From Sphaeroforma sirkka (lineage: Eukaryota; Opisthokonta; Ichthyosporea; Ichthyophonida): a stretch of DNA of 64,000 nt. Of the stretch, positions 31,435-42,181 are shown piece by piece. Every line of letters starts with the position of its first letter. The first letter of the stretch is position 1. The notes under the pieces were generated by a model. It was not told the DNA's origin. It saw only the letters and a program-made list of their open reading frames with translations, and did not search any database. The stretch lies in the NCBI GenBank assembly GCA_001586965.3, contig LUCW03001478.1, positions 1 through 64,000 of the forward strand. Reading direction: 5' to 3'. Position numbers and translations under genes: made by a program.

Positions 31435-33629
31435 CTGATGGAATGGAGAAACCAAAAGTCGTGCACTGTGAGAACCACATCAATGTTGCTACGCATGCAG
31501 TTGTGCAACGATCACAATACCCGTCATTCCAACAGATAATATGGATATACTTAGTAATACGCAGATAGCGCGTGTTATACAGAGCCGGAACTTAGTTACA
31601 AGCTATCAGTATTGGTCTATAGCACAGCCTTGCGCCGCAAAGCCGAATTCCATTAAAGTCCACTCTACAAGTAGTACAGTGAAGTAAGTGGAAACATTTG
31701 AACAGATGTCGATAGCATTCAAACGTTGCAATGTTCACGGTCCCAACAGTGTAAGCGGTAATGGTATAGTTGACACAGTCTCTGTATATACAAAACCATA
31801 ACTAGACTATCCATTTACATTACAAACACTGAACTGTAGTGCCCGTAGCTGATCGAGACCACGACACAAATTTGTGGTGGAATGCAGACTGTACATATAT
31901 ATCAACAGAAGACAACCTTGTATTATATGTCAAAACGAAAAATATGCAATCACACAAGTTTCAAGAGAGCTTAACTTTTGGATTTTTTTCCTAGTTTATA
32001 GGTTATTGGGGATATAGGGTTAATAACAAGCATCCTGAAACTTAATACCTCTTCAACCTGTACACCAGAGACATGCAGCTATCGAGATTGGAAGAACAGC
32101 CCGAAACAGGACAGAAATACACCACTAAGTGTCTATGGTCTATTTACAAACATTTGGATGTGCTGTAGGTGCCGCTGATCTCTGTACTCTAGAAATACAA
32201 TCAGTATGTGGGTGTATTCATGGTGACCAGTGCTATCAGAAGGCAAAGTGCCTATGCGGATAAATGGTTCATGATGATCCCACCAGCACACACCGGCAAC
32301 ACAGACTGCGCATACACTTCGTGCTAGTAGAGACAATTTTAGAACACAACAACAATTGTATTGGAGGATGTACCCAGACAATCCGATATATCATGACACC
32401 AACAGTCTCCTTATTGGCTCAGCAAAAAAGTGCACCAATACGTCTAACAAAGTGTATAGGTCATTGCTCGCCAAAAGTGCTACGCATTCATAAATGAATA
32501 GTGATATATCACAACTCTACTACACCAATGAGCACAAGGGAGGCAGCATAGCCGCATCAATTGAGTACCATGCATGTAATAGGCATACAAACAAACCACA
32601 AACGAAGAGACTAACCAAAATATGACGTAACTACGAACAAAAAAAAAACTTACCAACGAACTAGCAACAAACAACAAAAAACAAATAAAAAACTTATGAA
32701 TCAAACAAGCACACAAATGAAAGGATCAGCAAGCGAACAAACCGACAAACAAACAAAGGCATCAACATCTGAATAAACACACTGACAACCCAACAAACAA
32801 ACAAAACCATTGACAAACAATCAGACCTATTGCGAACTAATGAATAAGCTCATACATGTAAATACGCCCTACATATCCTTCGGTAACGCAAATGCAATCA
32901 GGCTGAATGTCATTTTGACCTTCATTGTATGACATACTATGTAAGTGTGATTTGTTTATCGGTTTCACGCATCGACGGAGATCTCAATCAGACACACCAC
33001 GAGTTCACAGAAGTGACTCAGGCGTGACAGCTCATATTATAGTAAACGTCTTAAACACAAGGATTGGATACCATCGTAACAGATAGAACCATCCCAAAAA
33101 CAATACGACCTTTACGTGGGACGCACGTATCTAGACAAGTATAACACACATGCACATGTCTTTAAACTAGATATTAAAGACAGACATACCTAATCAAACG
33201 CTGCTACGCCTGTAAGAAGATGCGCACTAGTGCTTTAATTTGAAGATAAATACCGAAACTATAAGCCGTACGACAGGGTACATAAAAGCTACCAACAAAT
33301 GACACATCGAAGACGGGAAATTTGACTGTGAAACGCGCCGCATGACTGCAGAATTTCATGGTTTAAAGATCCCCAGTGGATCTCGAATGGTAATGTGCAA
33401 CTCGAACATTAGCATACTGGTATCATCACAGCACTGTGATTCAGAATGATAACTCAGAACTCTAATCATCACAAAATCACAGGAGTACACGAAGGTCCAC
33501 ATTCCATGGAGACACGGCCATATGGCAGACATGTGAATATTCACACAATACTAAAAAAGATGCACACTCACAACAATTGACAAATGAACCATGCACACAG
33601 CGTGTGGTACTTCAAGACCGCTTACATAC
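31435..33629 (-). other. intron of minus-strand ankyrin gene
   Basis: 2.2 kb; 31726-33010 duplicates 23461-24746. The telomere-like tract of the sister copy is present here only in altered form (ATATAGGGTTAATAAC near 32012). No exon seen. Confidence 0.5.
31726..33010. repeat. 1.3-kb intronic duplicate, copy 2
   Basis: Partner of 23461-24746. Confidence 0.85.
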
Positions 33630-33729
33630 GATGTCTTTCGACTCTACATTGTCATCTCTCTCCAGGAGCAGCTGTACCACTTCTTTTTGGCCAGATAAAA
33701 CAAGCAGTATGCAGAGGAGTGATCCCAAA
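33630..33729 (-). pseudogene. ankyrin repeat exon with frameshift
   Basis: 100 bp. Begins FGITPLHTACF, then one extra base in the middle shifts the frame; the second half reads GQKEVVQLLLERDDNVESKD in the other frame. Acceptor TTCAG and donor GTATGTAAG are intact. Confidence 0.7.
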
Positions 33730-36102
33730 CTGAAGTAGCAAAGTGATAAACAGTTGAGGTGCATTGTGAAAATAATATTACTGCTATAACGTATGCAGAT
33801 GTGCAATCGCCACAACACCGCAATCGCAACGGAAAATATGGTCACAGTTAGCATTACACAGATAGCGCGGGATACACAGACACGGTACAGCAGGCTCAAC
33901 ATAGTTTTGGTATATAGCATAAAATTGCATCGCAATGTCCATATTTATTAATGGCAACACTATAAGTAGTGCAGTGAAACAAGGAGAAACATTGGAACAG
34001 AGGTCGATATCGTTCAAACCGCTAGAATGATTGGAATACAAAAAGTACACGCGATAATGGTACAGTTGGCGCAGCCTATGTATAAACAGAATTAAAACTA
34101 GACTATCCACCTACAATACAAATACTGAACTTTAATGCCCACAGCTTCTCAATGTCACAATCACAATTAGCGCAGAGTGCACACTGTGCATATATTGACA
34201 GAGGACAGCCCTGTATCCCATGTCAGGACGAAACATATGCGACAATACAATAAGTACACCAGGACAGCTTTACTCCATCCTATAGACTAGTACAATACGG
34301 TCATCGACATTAAGTGACAGCTCAATTGATTCATGCTACTCGCAGCAGTACCCGCCTGCAACATACAAAATAAATACACAATCATGCTAATAGAGAAAAC
34401 ACATGGACACATCGACCATATTATGCGAATTTTGTAGATCATAATACCAACTATCTCTGCTACTAATATCCTCGTTGGTGCATAAACCAAATATACGATT
34501 TACATTTATCCAGGGGACCTGGGTAAATGCGCACCAGAAGGTTCATGCATTCAAAGTAAATCGTGAACGCAAGTAAACTACACGACATGCAATGCCATGC
34601 TGATACACTTCAGTGCACATTTGCATTGTTGTCAAAAACCACCGCATCAAGTGAACAGTACAAAAGGATTGGGCAAAGAAAATACTATGAGGTGCATTTA
34701 CTTTTGAATCGGTGAGTTATAGATGGACACGCGCATCGACCGAGCGCGATACTATCTGCAACACGGGTACAACTGGAGAGTATTAATGCAAACTAGACTT
34801 CTACAACTAGCAACGACAAAAAAAAAACAACTTCTGCTTGAATGATGACTGTATTGATAGTATACATGTGCATCCGAAAGAAAATGTTCATCTCATCGAT
34901 CTAGATATATAATAGTAGCTAGCAAACTGGTATTTTCACACGAAATATTATATATATATGTATAATTATATAACTTACAAACTTGTTCAGAATGCACCCA
35001 TCTGGGGCTATGTAGTAGCATCGATAAGGACCGCGGATATCGATCTGCAACTGCATTCTCACATGCGATACAAATGTACTGTTAATACAGGTTAGACTCA
35101 GCATCAAACACTCACGGCAACTCATAAGATGTGTGGTAGAGTATATTTTAATATTGACAAGTAGATCAAAACACGATATTACCAGTCACAAACTAGCACA
35201 CTCAGGTTGCAGAGCAGAGTAGAGGAGAAGTCAATCTTCGTCGTGTATTTCTAAAACATAGTTCAACAATCAATAACACAAACTTAGCACGTGGCAACAT
35301 ATCGGTTAGCGAGTGGTTGGGACGATTGTCTCATACGCTATTAAAATGTCTACCCAAGCAAAGGTGACTACCAAACAGACTCCCAAAACCTCGGAACAAT
35401 GAATGGAGTATTATTGTTCACAAACATGATAGGACGATATGTAACTATGAGGTTGAATATAGCGAACAAAAGTAGCCAGTTTCAAAACGCATGGTGACCC
35501 ACATCAGACTCATACGCTCTACGATTCTTGTAAATGCATTGTTTCACCTAGTGCAAGCTCTCGATCAAATCAGGGATACAGCTCTGATTTGACACATTGA
35601 TTTACACACCTACTCAGAGAAGTGTGCGCATAAGCCAACTACATAGTCATCTACAAATAGAACACTGTATCTATTAGCCATGTTTGCCCACTAAGTTATT
35701 GATAGGAGAATGTGCGTATACATTCTAGAAGCACAACTGTAATATAGCGAATGTGCATTTACTGAATATGTATCGACTACACGTTGTATTGTTGAGTACT
35801 AGACCATATGAGCAGCCGAGCCATAGTATAATTCTAAAATAGCATCTCAAAAATGTGAATAGAGTATATCGACTATTGACTATTGCAACAATTATGCCTA
35901 TAAATAAGTCTGTCCAATGTGACTATATGTATGGAAATCTTCCTTGTCATTTCATCCCACTAAACGCACGACGAAGCAGAAATCAATATAACAATAATAC
36001 TGTATACTGATAACATACAGTGACACTATTTCTCCGATTTTTAGCTTGTCGCTCTCAGGCTATCTGCACATGCTGGGATCGTTGACTGAGCTCACAGATT
36101 AC
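33730..36102 (-). other. first intron of minus-strand ankyrin gene
   Basis: 2.4 kb. The left two thirds (to about 34650) has array intron modules; from about 34650 to 36100 no match to other introns is evident and no exon is seen. (TA)n patch near 34950-34975. Confidence 0.45.
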
Positions 36103-36338
36103 CTATCGTTGACATCTACTCCTTGTGCGAGGTATCTTCGGATACTGTCTACATCTCCAGTTCGGCTAGCATCATGTATGCTTACCATCTCTTCTGATTT
36201 ATCCGTGTTGCTCGAGTAATAATCTGAATAGGTTTTTTTGCTACGTATTGGTGAGTAGTATGCGAATAAAACAATGCTAAAATGTATTTGAAATGAGTTT
36301 CGCCTATCAGAAACAGGAGCCGCTCGCCACTTAGCCAT
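36103..36338 (-). CDS. first exon of minus-strand ankyrin gene (N-terminal cap repeat)
   Basis: Open frame of 78 residues ending with IHDASRTGDVDSIRRYL and AQGVDVND, a typical first ankyrin repeat with capping helix. An in-frame internal Met (36186-36188) directly precedes it (MVSIHDA) and is the more likely functional start if the upstream 50 residues, which show no domain, are not translated. A donor AG|GTAATC follows at 36101-36102, leaving phase 2. Transcription would start in the region to the right, shared with the divergent neighbours. Confidence 0.6.
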
Positions 36339-36813
36339 GCATTCACGTTTGAGGTGTATTACAGTGTAGTGTATAGTCTAAGGTATATTGCAGTGTGGTG
36401 TATAGTGTACGATCTATCTCAGTACTTGATCCGTCGCTGTGCTTCGCTGTAACATAGTGAAGTAATGCAATAGACGTGGGCAGTGTATACAGCTACAACT
36501 AATGTCTGACGACTGCGAGTCTGCAACCCAAATACGACGATACACTTGTCCGACACACGAAAGTGCCGCGTCTAATGTCAAAAGTTTTTACGTTAAACCG
36601 TTTATAATTTGATAAAAATCGGACACTCGTTGTTTTGCAAAAATGTCTCTCGTGTCCTATTTTCGCGGGACCTGTGAAAGGGGGGCTAGAACGGCGCGAG
36701 TCGAACGGTGTCACTGGAGGCCGGAGTCACCAGTGACCCGCAGATTTTATTTCTATAAAATTAATTATTATTAGTTTTAATTATACATTATTATATTGAG
36801 TTGCAGAACAGGG
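36339..36813. other. upstream region of minus-strand gene with CpG-rich patch
   Basis: 36345-36420 has short direct repeats (GTGTAGTGTATAGT types). 36500-36740 is richer in CG dinucleotides than the neighbourhood and holds an 8-bp inverted repeat GTCACTGG (36710) / CCAGTGAC (36730). Possibly promoter; no TATA box can be called with confidence. Confidence 0.3.
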
Positions 36814-36868
36814 CCTAAACCCTAAAATCCTAAAACCCTAAAACCCTAAAAAAAATCCCATAAACCCT
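36814..36868. repeat. interstitial telomere-like tract
   Basis: Runs of CCTAAAACCCTAAAACCC type (TTTTAGGG on the other strand), five to six imperfect units. Confidence 0.8.
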
Positions 36869-37106
36869 TTTTAGTTGAAAAAAACTGTTTGGCTGCGGTT
36901 TGATTGGTCAATAAGTAGAGTTGGAGAGAATTCTGTCAGAATTCTATTCTGCCACAAAAATCAAAACGTCCTCACAGTGTCCAAACTGAGTGGGCCCCTC
37001 TCTGAGGCTCTCCTACTATAGAATATCACGCCAAAAATGTTCCCATGTTCATTATTTATATACGTGTATATATACGTATAATGTTTACATATATACATAT
37101 ACATAT
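36869..37106. other. intergenic, nothing recognised
   Basis: Contains TTCTGTCAGAATTCTATTCTG (inverted AGAATTCT) near 36930 and TATATACGTGTATATATACG near 37060. No gene seen. Confidence 0.3.
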
Positions 37107-37290
37107 ATGAACTCCCTGCATAAGTACCAATTCGGATATATTCAAACTCCTGACGACAAGGAGATCGGAACGCTTGCTTTGCCGGTATACAGCTGGCGAT
37201 ATAGCACAAATAACGGTTACAAAACACAAACACATCACTTGAATGGTGATACTGGCTATTTAGCGATGAGTAGCGGAAATGGAAACGTTG
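37107..37290 (+). CDS. possible exon of unknown gene
   Basis: Open frame starting ATGAACTCCCTG, product with a non-repetitive composition (YIQTPDDKEIGTLALPVYSW, YLAMSSGNGNV) and ending exactly at a GTATGTATAT donor-like site, the donor type used throughout this locus. No domain recognised and no partner exon found. It could be chance or a relic. Confidence 0.25.
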
Positions 37291-37390
37291 GTATGTATAT
37301 ACTGATTTCACGCCCCGTTTTATATGGAGACGCAGAGTTCTGAGGTAGTACATACTGGAAAGTGGCAATTTGTTGCTAGATTTTGTTTGA

Positions 37391-37624
37391 ATGTAGAAGG
37401 TTTCGCAGCATTCTGTGTGTGTGCTGTGCTGTCACCGTCGGTGTCATGAAGGGAAAGAGACAAGACGGTCACGGATTAAAGGAATTGGGAACTTTCCTTC
37501 CCTTGACTGCTTCCGACTGATAAATTTATTTATACAGCAGTAACCTTTATATGCGGAAGTAAAGTACGAATGCATATGTATAAATACATCTGCATGTGAT
37601 ATATTCGCCATTTTTTATTATTTT
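37391..37624. other. intergenic, nothing recognised
   Basis: No repeat module, exon or element seen. Confidence 0.3.
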
Positions 37625-37641
37625 ATGCTCATTTATAGTAT

Positions 37642-37713
<72 letters not shown>

Positions 37714-37738
37714 AACTATATATATACTTCTATTTATA

Positions 37739-37803
<65 letters not shown>

Positions 37804-37839
37804 CCAAATATATATATCCATAACCATATATATAAAATG

Positions 37840-37870
<31 letters not shown>

Positions 37871-39357
37871 GCATATGCATGCATATAATTACATATATGT
37901 ATATGTTTGTATACATATTATGTATATACAAAACGTGCATATATAATGCATATATATTAATATTACATATATGTTATTATAATACATATTATATACATTG
38001 CATATTATTATTATTATATATACATATTATATTACTTACATACATACATGCATGTGTGTGTATGTTGTATGTGTTGTGTAAAACGACATTACAAAAACAT
38101 ACATACATGTAATCAACATTACAATATACATACATACATATTAGTTATTATATATATAATTATATTATTATTATTATACATGTTATATACATACAATATT
38201 ACATACATATTATTATTATATATGTATTATTATAACATATAACATATGCATATATTATACATACATATAATAATAATATACATAATATTGATTATTGACT
38301 GGATTTTACATATTATATATTACATATTATGTTATATATATTAATATTATTATATATTATAATATGCATATAATACGCAAAACATATATACATGCAACTC
38401 CCTTCTTTACAACACAAACAAGGCTCATGCAGAAAAATACATTTATTATTATTAATAATACATGCATATGCATATATAATATACATATGCATTATTATAA
38501 TAACATATTATTATGCTTATATACATATTATTATTATAATAATATTATATAATATGGCCAATAATAATATAATACGTCATGCAATACGTCAACAACGTAA
38601 CACAATGCATGCACACAACAACCAATTGTCACAATCAAACATTATTACATACGGTTATTATTACATATTGGCAGTTTATTATATATCACATATGTGTAAT
38701 GTTATTATATATATGCACATATGCATATTGGTTATTGTAATATTATATATATATTATATGCATACATATATATATGGCATAATAATAATAATACATGCAT
38801 TAATGCATTATTATGTTACATATTACGCATATTATTATTATACATGTATATGTTATTACATATATACATATATATACATATATATCCATTGCCAATAATA
38901 TATATATATACATCCATATTGGCATATATATATACATATTATATAATATTATTATGTATTATATTGTATATTATATTATTATATTATATATTATAATACA
39001 TAATAATAATATCATAATAATAATAATATCAACACAAAATGTGCATGTGCACACGTAACAACTTTGGACAATCATAAACACGGGATATTATTATTATGGA
39101 TAATTATGTATATATGTTTTAGTATATTATATAATATATATATATTATACATATACATATATATGTATGCATATATCATAATATACATTAATGCACATAT
39201 TATATATATATATGATAATATGGGACAAAACGCATACAGATGCACGCACATCATCATCATCATATATATATATATATTATATATATATACGTATATACAT
39301 ATATACATATATATATATGCTTACACATACATATACACGTATATACATACACATTAC

Positions 39358-39410
<53 letters not shown>

Positions 39411-39438
39411 TAGGTATTTTATATATATATATATTATA

Positions 39439-39495
<57 letters not shown>

Positions 39496-39540
39496 GTGTG
39501 TATACATAATATATATATATATATATATATATAACAAAAT
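37625..39540. repeat. AT-dinucleotide and TATACA/ATT microsatellite block
   Basis: About 1.9 kb almost entirely of TA runs, TATACATA, ATTATT and TGTGTG. Long perfect (TA)n at 37650-37708, 37741-37801, 39360-39411 and 39440-39478; (TG)n at 39480-39500. A few short unique patches (38395-38440, 38570-38650, 39015-39075) are embedded. Open frames here are Ile/Tyr strings and not genes. Confidence 0.9.
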
Positions 39541-39739
39541 ACATGTCTATATATTTATTTTTTTCCTGTTGCAAATTTGAAGCCACAAATGTGCTATTGG
39601 CCGCCTAATATGGTGCTGCACTTGTCAGTCTCCCAGTGTGCAACACAATTTTTCTGAGATGTACAACCCACTGCAAACTAGTATTTTACTTGTTGACACT
39701 CACATGCACACAAACATATACATCTACTTTGATGCGGGG
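39541..39739. other. unique spacer
   Basis: Short non-repetitive sequence between the AT block and the FG-repeat segment. No feature recognised. Confidence 0.3.
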
Positions 39740-40132
39740 GTGGTGGTGTAGGTACATTTCCTTATCGTGGGTTCGGGGCATTCGAGGGGAGTTTCGGACA
39801 AACTCAGCCCTCTAGCCTAGGTGTAGGTACAGGGAATTTCGGTTCTGGGCAGACAGCCACATCAGCAGAGTCCAGTAAGGGCTTTAGGTTGTGGCAAGTA
39901 CACCAGTACAAACCACAAGCGGGTTTTCTGGTTTTGGGGCAAGTGCACCAGCACAAACCACAAGCGGGTTTTCTGGTTTTGGGGCAAGTGCACCAGCACA
40001 AACCACAAGCGAGTTTTTTGATTTTGGAGCAAGTACATCAGCACAAACCACACGCGGGGTTTCTCTTTTTGCGGCAAGTACGCCAGCACAGACCACAAGC
40101 GCGTTTGACGGTTTTGGGGGTTTCAGGGGCTC
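39740..40132 (+). pseudogene. FG-repeat (nucleoporin-like) coding fragment
   Basis: The first part reads GVGTFPYRGFGAFEGSFGQT then LGVGTGNFGSGQT, the second part five tandem 45-bp units (39892-40131) coding ASAPAQTTSGFSGFG-type 15-residue repeats. Phe-Gly repeats spaced by Ser/Thr/Gln/Ala are typical of nucleoporins of the Nup98/Nup54-62 type, which line the nuclear pore. The two parts are one base out of frame with each other near 39885, no start codon is seen, and the right end falls on a GTATGT donor. It is therefore a broken or partial exon. In other frames the same DNA gives Lys/Pro-rich nonsense. Confidence 0.5.
39892..40131. repeat. 45-bp tandem repeat
   Basis: Five imperfect units with CACCAGCACAAACCACAAGC starting at 39901, 39946, 39991, 40036 and 40081 (exact period 45). 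Confidence 0.9.
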
Positions 40133-42082
40133 GGTATGTCTGTAGTTACATGTACTGTGTAATTAAATGTTTATATGTTTGTGATTTGCGTAGAAGAACG
40201 AGTACGAGTTTAATCATTAGTCGTCACTCCATTAGATGTGCCAATACGGCCATTGAGTTTAGTGTAATTGCTTTCGCACGCAGTATTGGCGCCAAGCACT
40301 GGCGGGGTTGGCGATGATATAAACTCTTTATTTGCTCTGGGCATCTCGCTGTGGATATATGCGATGTATTTGTATATTCGCTCGAAGTTGCTTACGCGGT
40401 TTAATATGTACCAGCAATATCACAAAGGCTTATGGCGCGCATTCATCTGTATATATATGAACCACTTGTGGTTCTACTCTGCGTTTGTGCTCTTTGATCT
40501 GTGCTCATACAGTTGTTCTGAGTCACGAACATAGTTCTAAAACCCTAAATTTCTAAAGAGCCCTAAACCCTAAAACCCTAAAACTAAAACCCTAAACCCT
40601 AATGACTCTTATTTTAGTACACGTGAATAATATGTGCCTCGATCTGTGCACATTCACAATCAGATGCGTCTGTGTCGCATTGAGGCACCTAGGCACAGTT
40701 GTACGTGTTGCTGTATATATGATGATAGGCGTGTCTTGCCACACGTCGCTAGTATATGCCAGCACAGGATATATTGCATGTCACAAGTTATCAAGTGTCG
40801 TGATGAGGTAGTCAACACTTCCTGTGGTATGTTTCATAGGTAATTCTCACATCACCTGACCATGTTTCAACAAGCGCATCTTATATCCCGCAATCCCTGT
40901 CTCGAGTGCAGACGGCCTCTAATACATCCACTCTTGGCAGTTGTTTTGTGTGTTTGTATGTTTGTGTGTCAGTGTGTTCGTTCAGTTATTCGTGCGTTTG
41001 TTTGTTTATTTGTTTGTTCGCTTGTTTGTTCATTTATTTGTGTGTCTGTTTGTTTGTCTTTTTGTGCACTGCCAATTTGAAACGAGCGATGACGTTTGTA
41101 TGTTCTTGAGTGTTCCTTTGCAATAGACTGATCATGTTTTACTATTGCGCATCAACATTCGTAGAATTTATAAGTAGTCGTATGGTCAGTGCAATACAAT
41201 AGTAAGATGAGTTGCCGGAGTGCAGTTGTTCGTACTCGAATCACACATTGTGAACAAACACGTTATGTCAGGTGTGCGTCTCTGAAATTTAATGACATGT
41301 ACATGACCTACTACGACTATATGAGATTCGCTCACTTTTAGTTTTTACGTATTTATCTACATGGCTCTCTAGGGTGAGTCGTATGACAGCGCAGCGTGAC
41401 TGTCGTATCTCCTACACTGCTGTGCAACCAGTGTACATGTTTGTATCCCTGTGCCAATTGTCGTGTGTGTATGGCTTTTCGGTAGTAACACAAAGGTTAG
41501 AATTTACTACCTAGGCGATGTGGGTGTCGTTGTGTATGTTTTATTCTGTCACAACACACTTATACTCCATGTAAGCCTATTTTAGTTATCTAGCCTGTTT
41601 GATTGTTTCCATTTTCATTGGCTTCGTAGGCACACTTATATATTGAGTCAGTTTGGCATTGCTAGTGGTGTAATGTAAGTTGTGGTATTCACTGTTTTGC
41701 TGTGAATGCTCAGGTTTTTGGGCGCGCAATGGCCCCGACTCTCTGTTAAGCGTATTCGTGCACTCATTTGCTGCCCCAATTAGGAGACCTTTAGTGCCAT
41801 GACATATCAGTGGATCTGGTGGCAACCTCCGATAGAATGGTTGTTCTGTTCATGTATTTTCCTTATAAGCACAATGTGTTTGCTTAGTCTGTGTTGCAGG
41901 TGGGCGCTGGTGTGAGTAATATGACCGATTTAACAGCATACGCATTTACCCATTCGACGACACTGTAAACCATGTACTCACTCGCAAACAGGTTATATAT
42001 AGAGAGCACAGAACAGAACAAACCCCACAACACACCCATATGTTTGTATTAGATAGAACTGTTTGTTTCCCTACTCTGTTAG
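40133..42082 (+). other. region upstream of first plus-strand ankyrin exon
   Basis: From about 40930 onward it has the array intron modules (GTTTG-rich tract 40940-41060, CAATTTGAAACGAGCGATGACG, GATCATGTTTTACTATTGCGC, GTCTGTGTTGCAGGTGGG near 41888). 40133-40530 and 40603-40930 are unrecognised. The first exon of the plus gene is not identified. Confidence 0.4.
40537..40602. repeat. interstitial telomere-like tract
   Basis: Imperfect CCCTAAAACCCTAAA units, about seven, on the plus strand. Confidence 0.8.
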
Positions 42083-42181
42083 GGTGGGAATACGTCACTC
42101 CATGATGCTTGTGAAAAAGGCGACAAGGTAAAGGTGCAACTGCTGTTGCTGAGGGGTGCCAACGTGGAGGCCAAAGACAGC
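42083..42181 (+). CDS. ankyrin repeat exon 1 (first identified)
   Basis: 99 bp, phase 0: GGNTSLHDACEKGDKVKVQL then LLLRGANVEAKDS. Acceptor CTGTTAG, donor GTATGTAAG. Confidence 0.8.

Larger units (their letters stand above)
20432..36338 (-). pseudogene. ankyrin-repeat gene with single-repeat exons, minus strand, decayed
   Basis: A first exon (36103-36338) and eight single-ankyrin-repeat exons spread over 16 kb. Exons of 99 bp encode 33 residues each and are flanked by GTATGT donors and TCAG-type acceptors on the minus strand; all are phase 0. Intact: 20944, 23007, 31336. Weakened or damaged: 20432, 21962, 25240, 30353, 33630. Introns carry the same repeat modules as those of the plus-strand ankyrin-kinase gene (42083-57007), so the two are paralogs in divergent orientation. 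No kinase or 3' end is seen; B2 lies where it would be expected. Ankyrin repeats bind protein partners. Because exons are symmetric, skipping a damaged exon would keep the frame, so transcription of a shorter product cannot be excluded, but the first exon appears to end in phase 2, which does not join cleanly to the phase-0 repeats. Confidence 0.7.

Noticed and set aside
37625-39540. Long open frames made of Ile and Tyr on both strands
   Set aside because: They are translations of (TA)n microsatellite sequence.
40862-40930. Possible extra plus-strand exon with CRRP motif
   Set aside because: No ankyrin similarity, no good splice pair and no paralog in other introns.
40935-41130. Open frames of VCLF/FVCL type suggesting membrane helices, also at 47290-47700 and in reverse at 27400-27600
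   Set aside because: They come from the GTTTG-rich intron tract that recurs in most introns; no start, domain or splice context.
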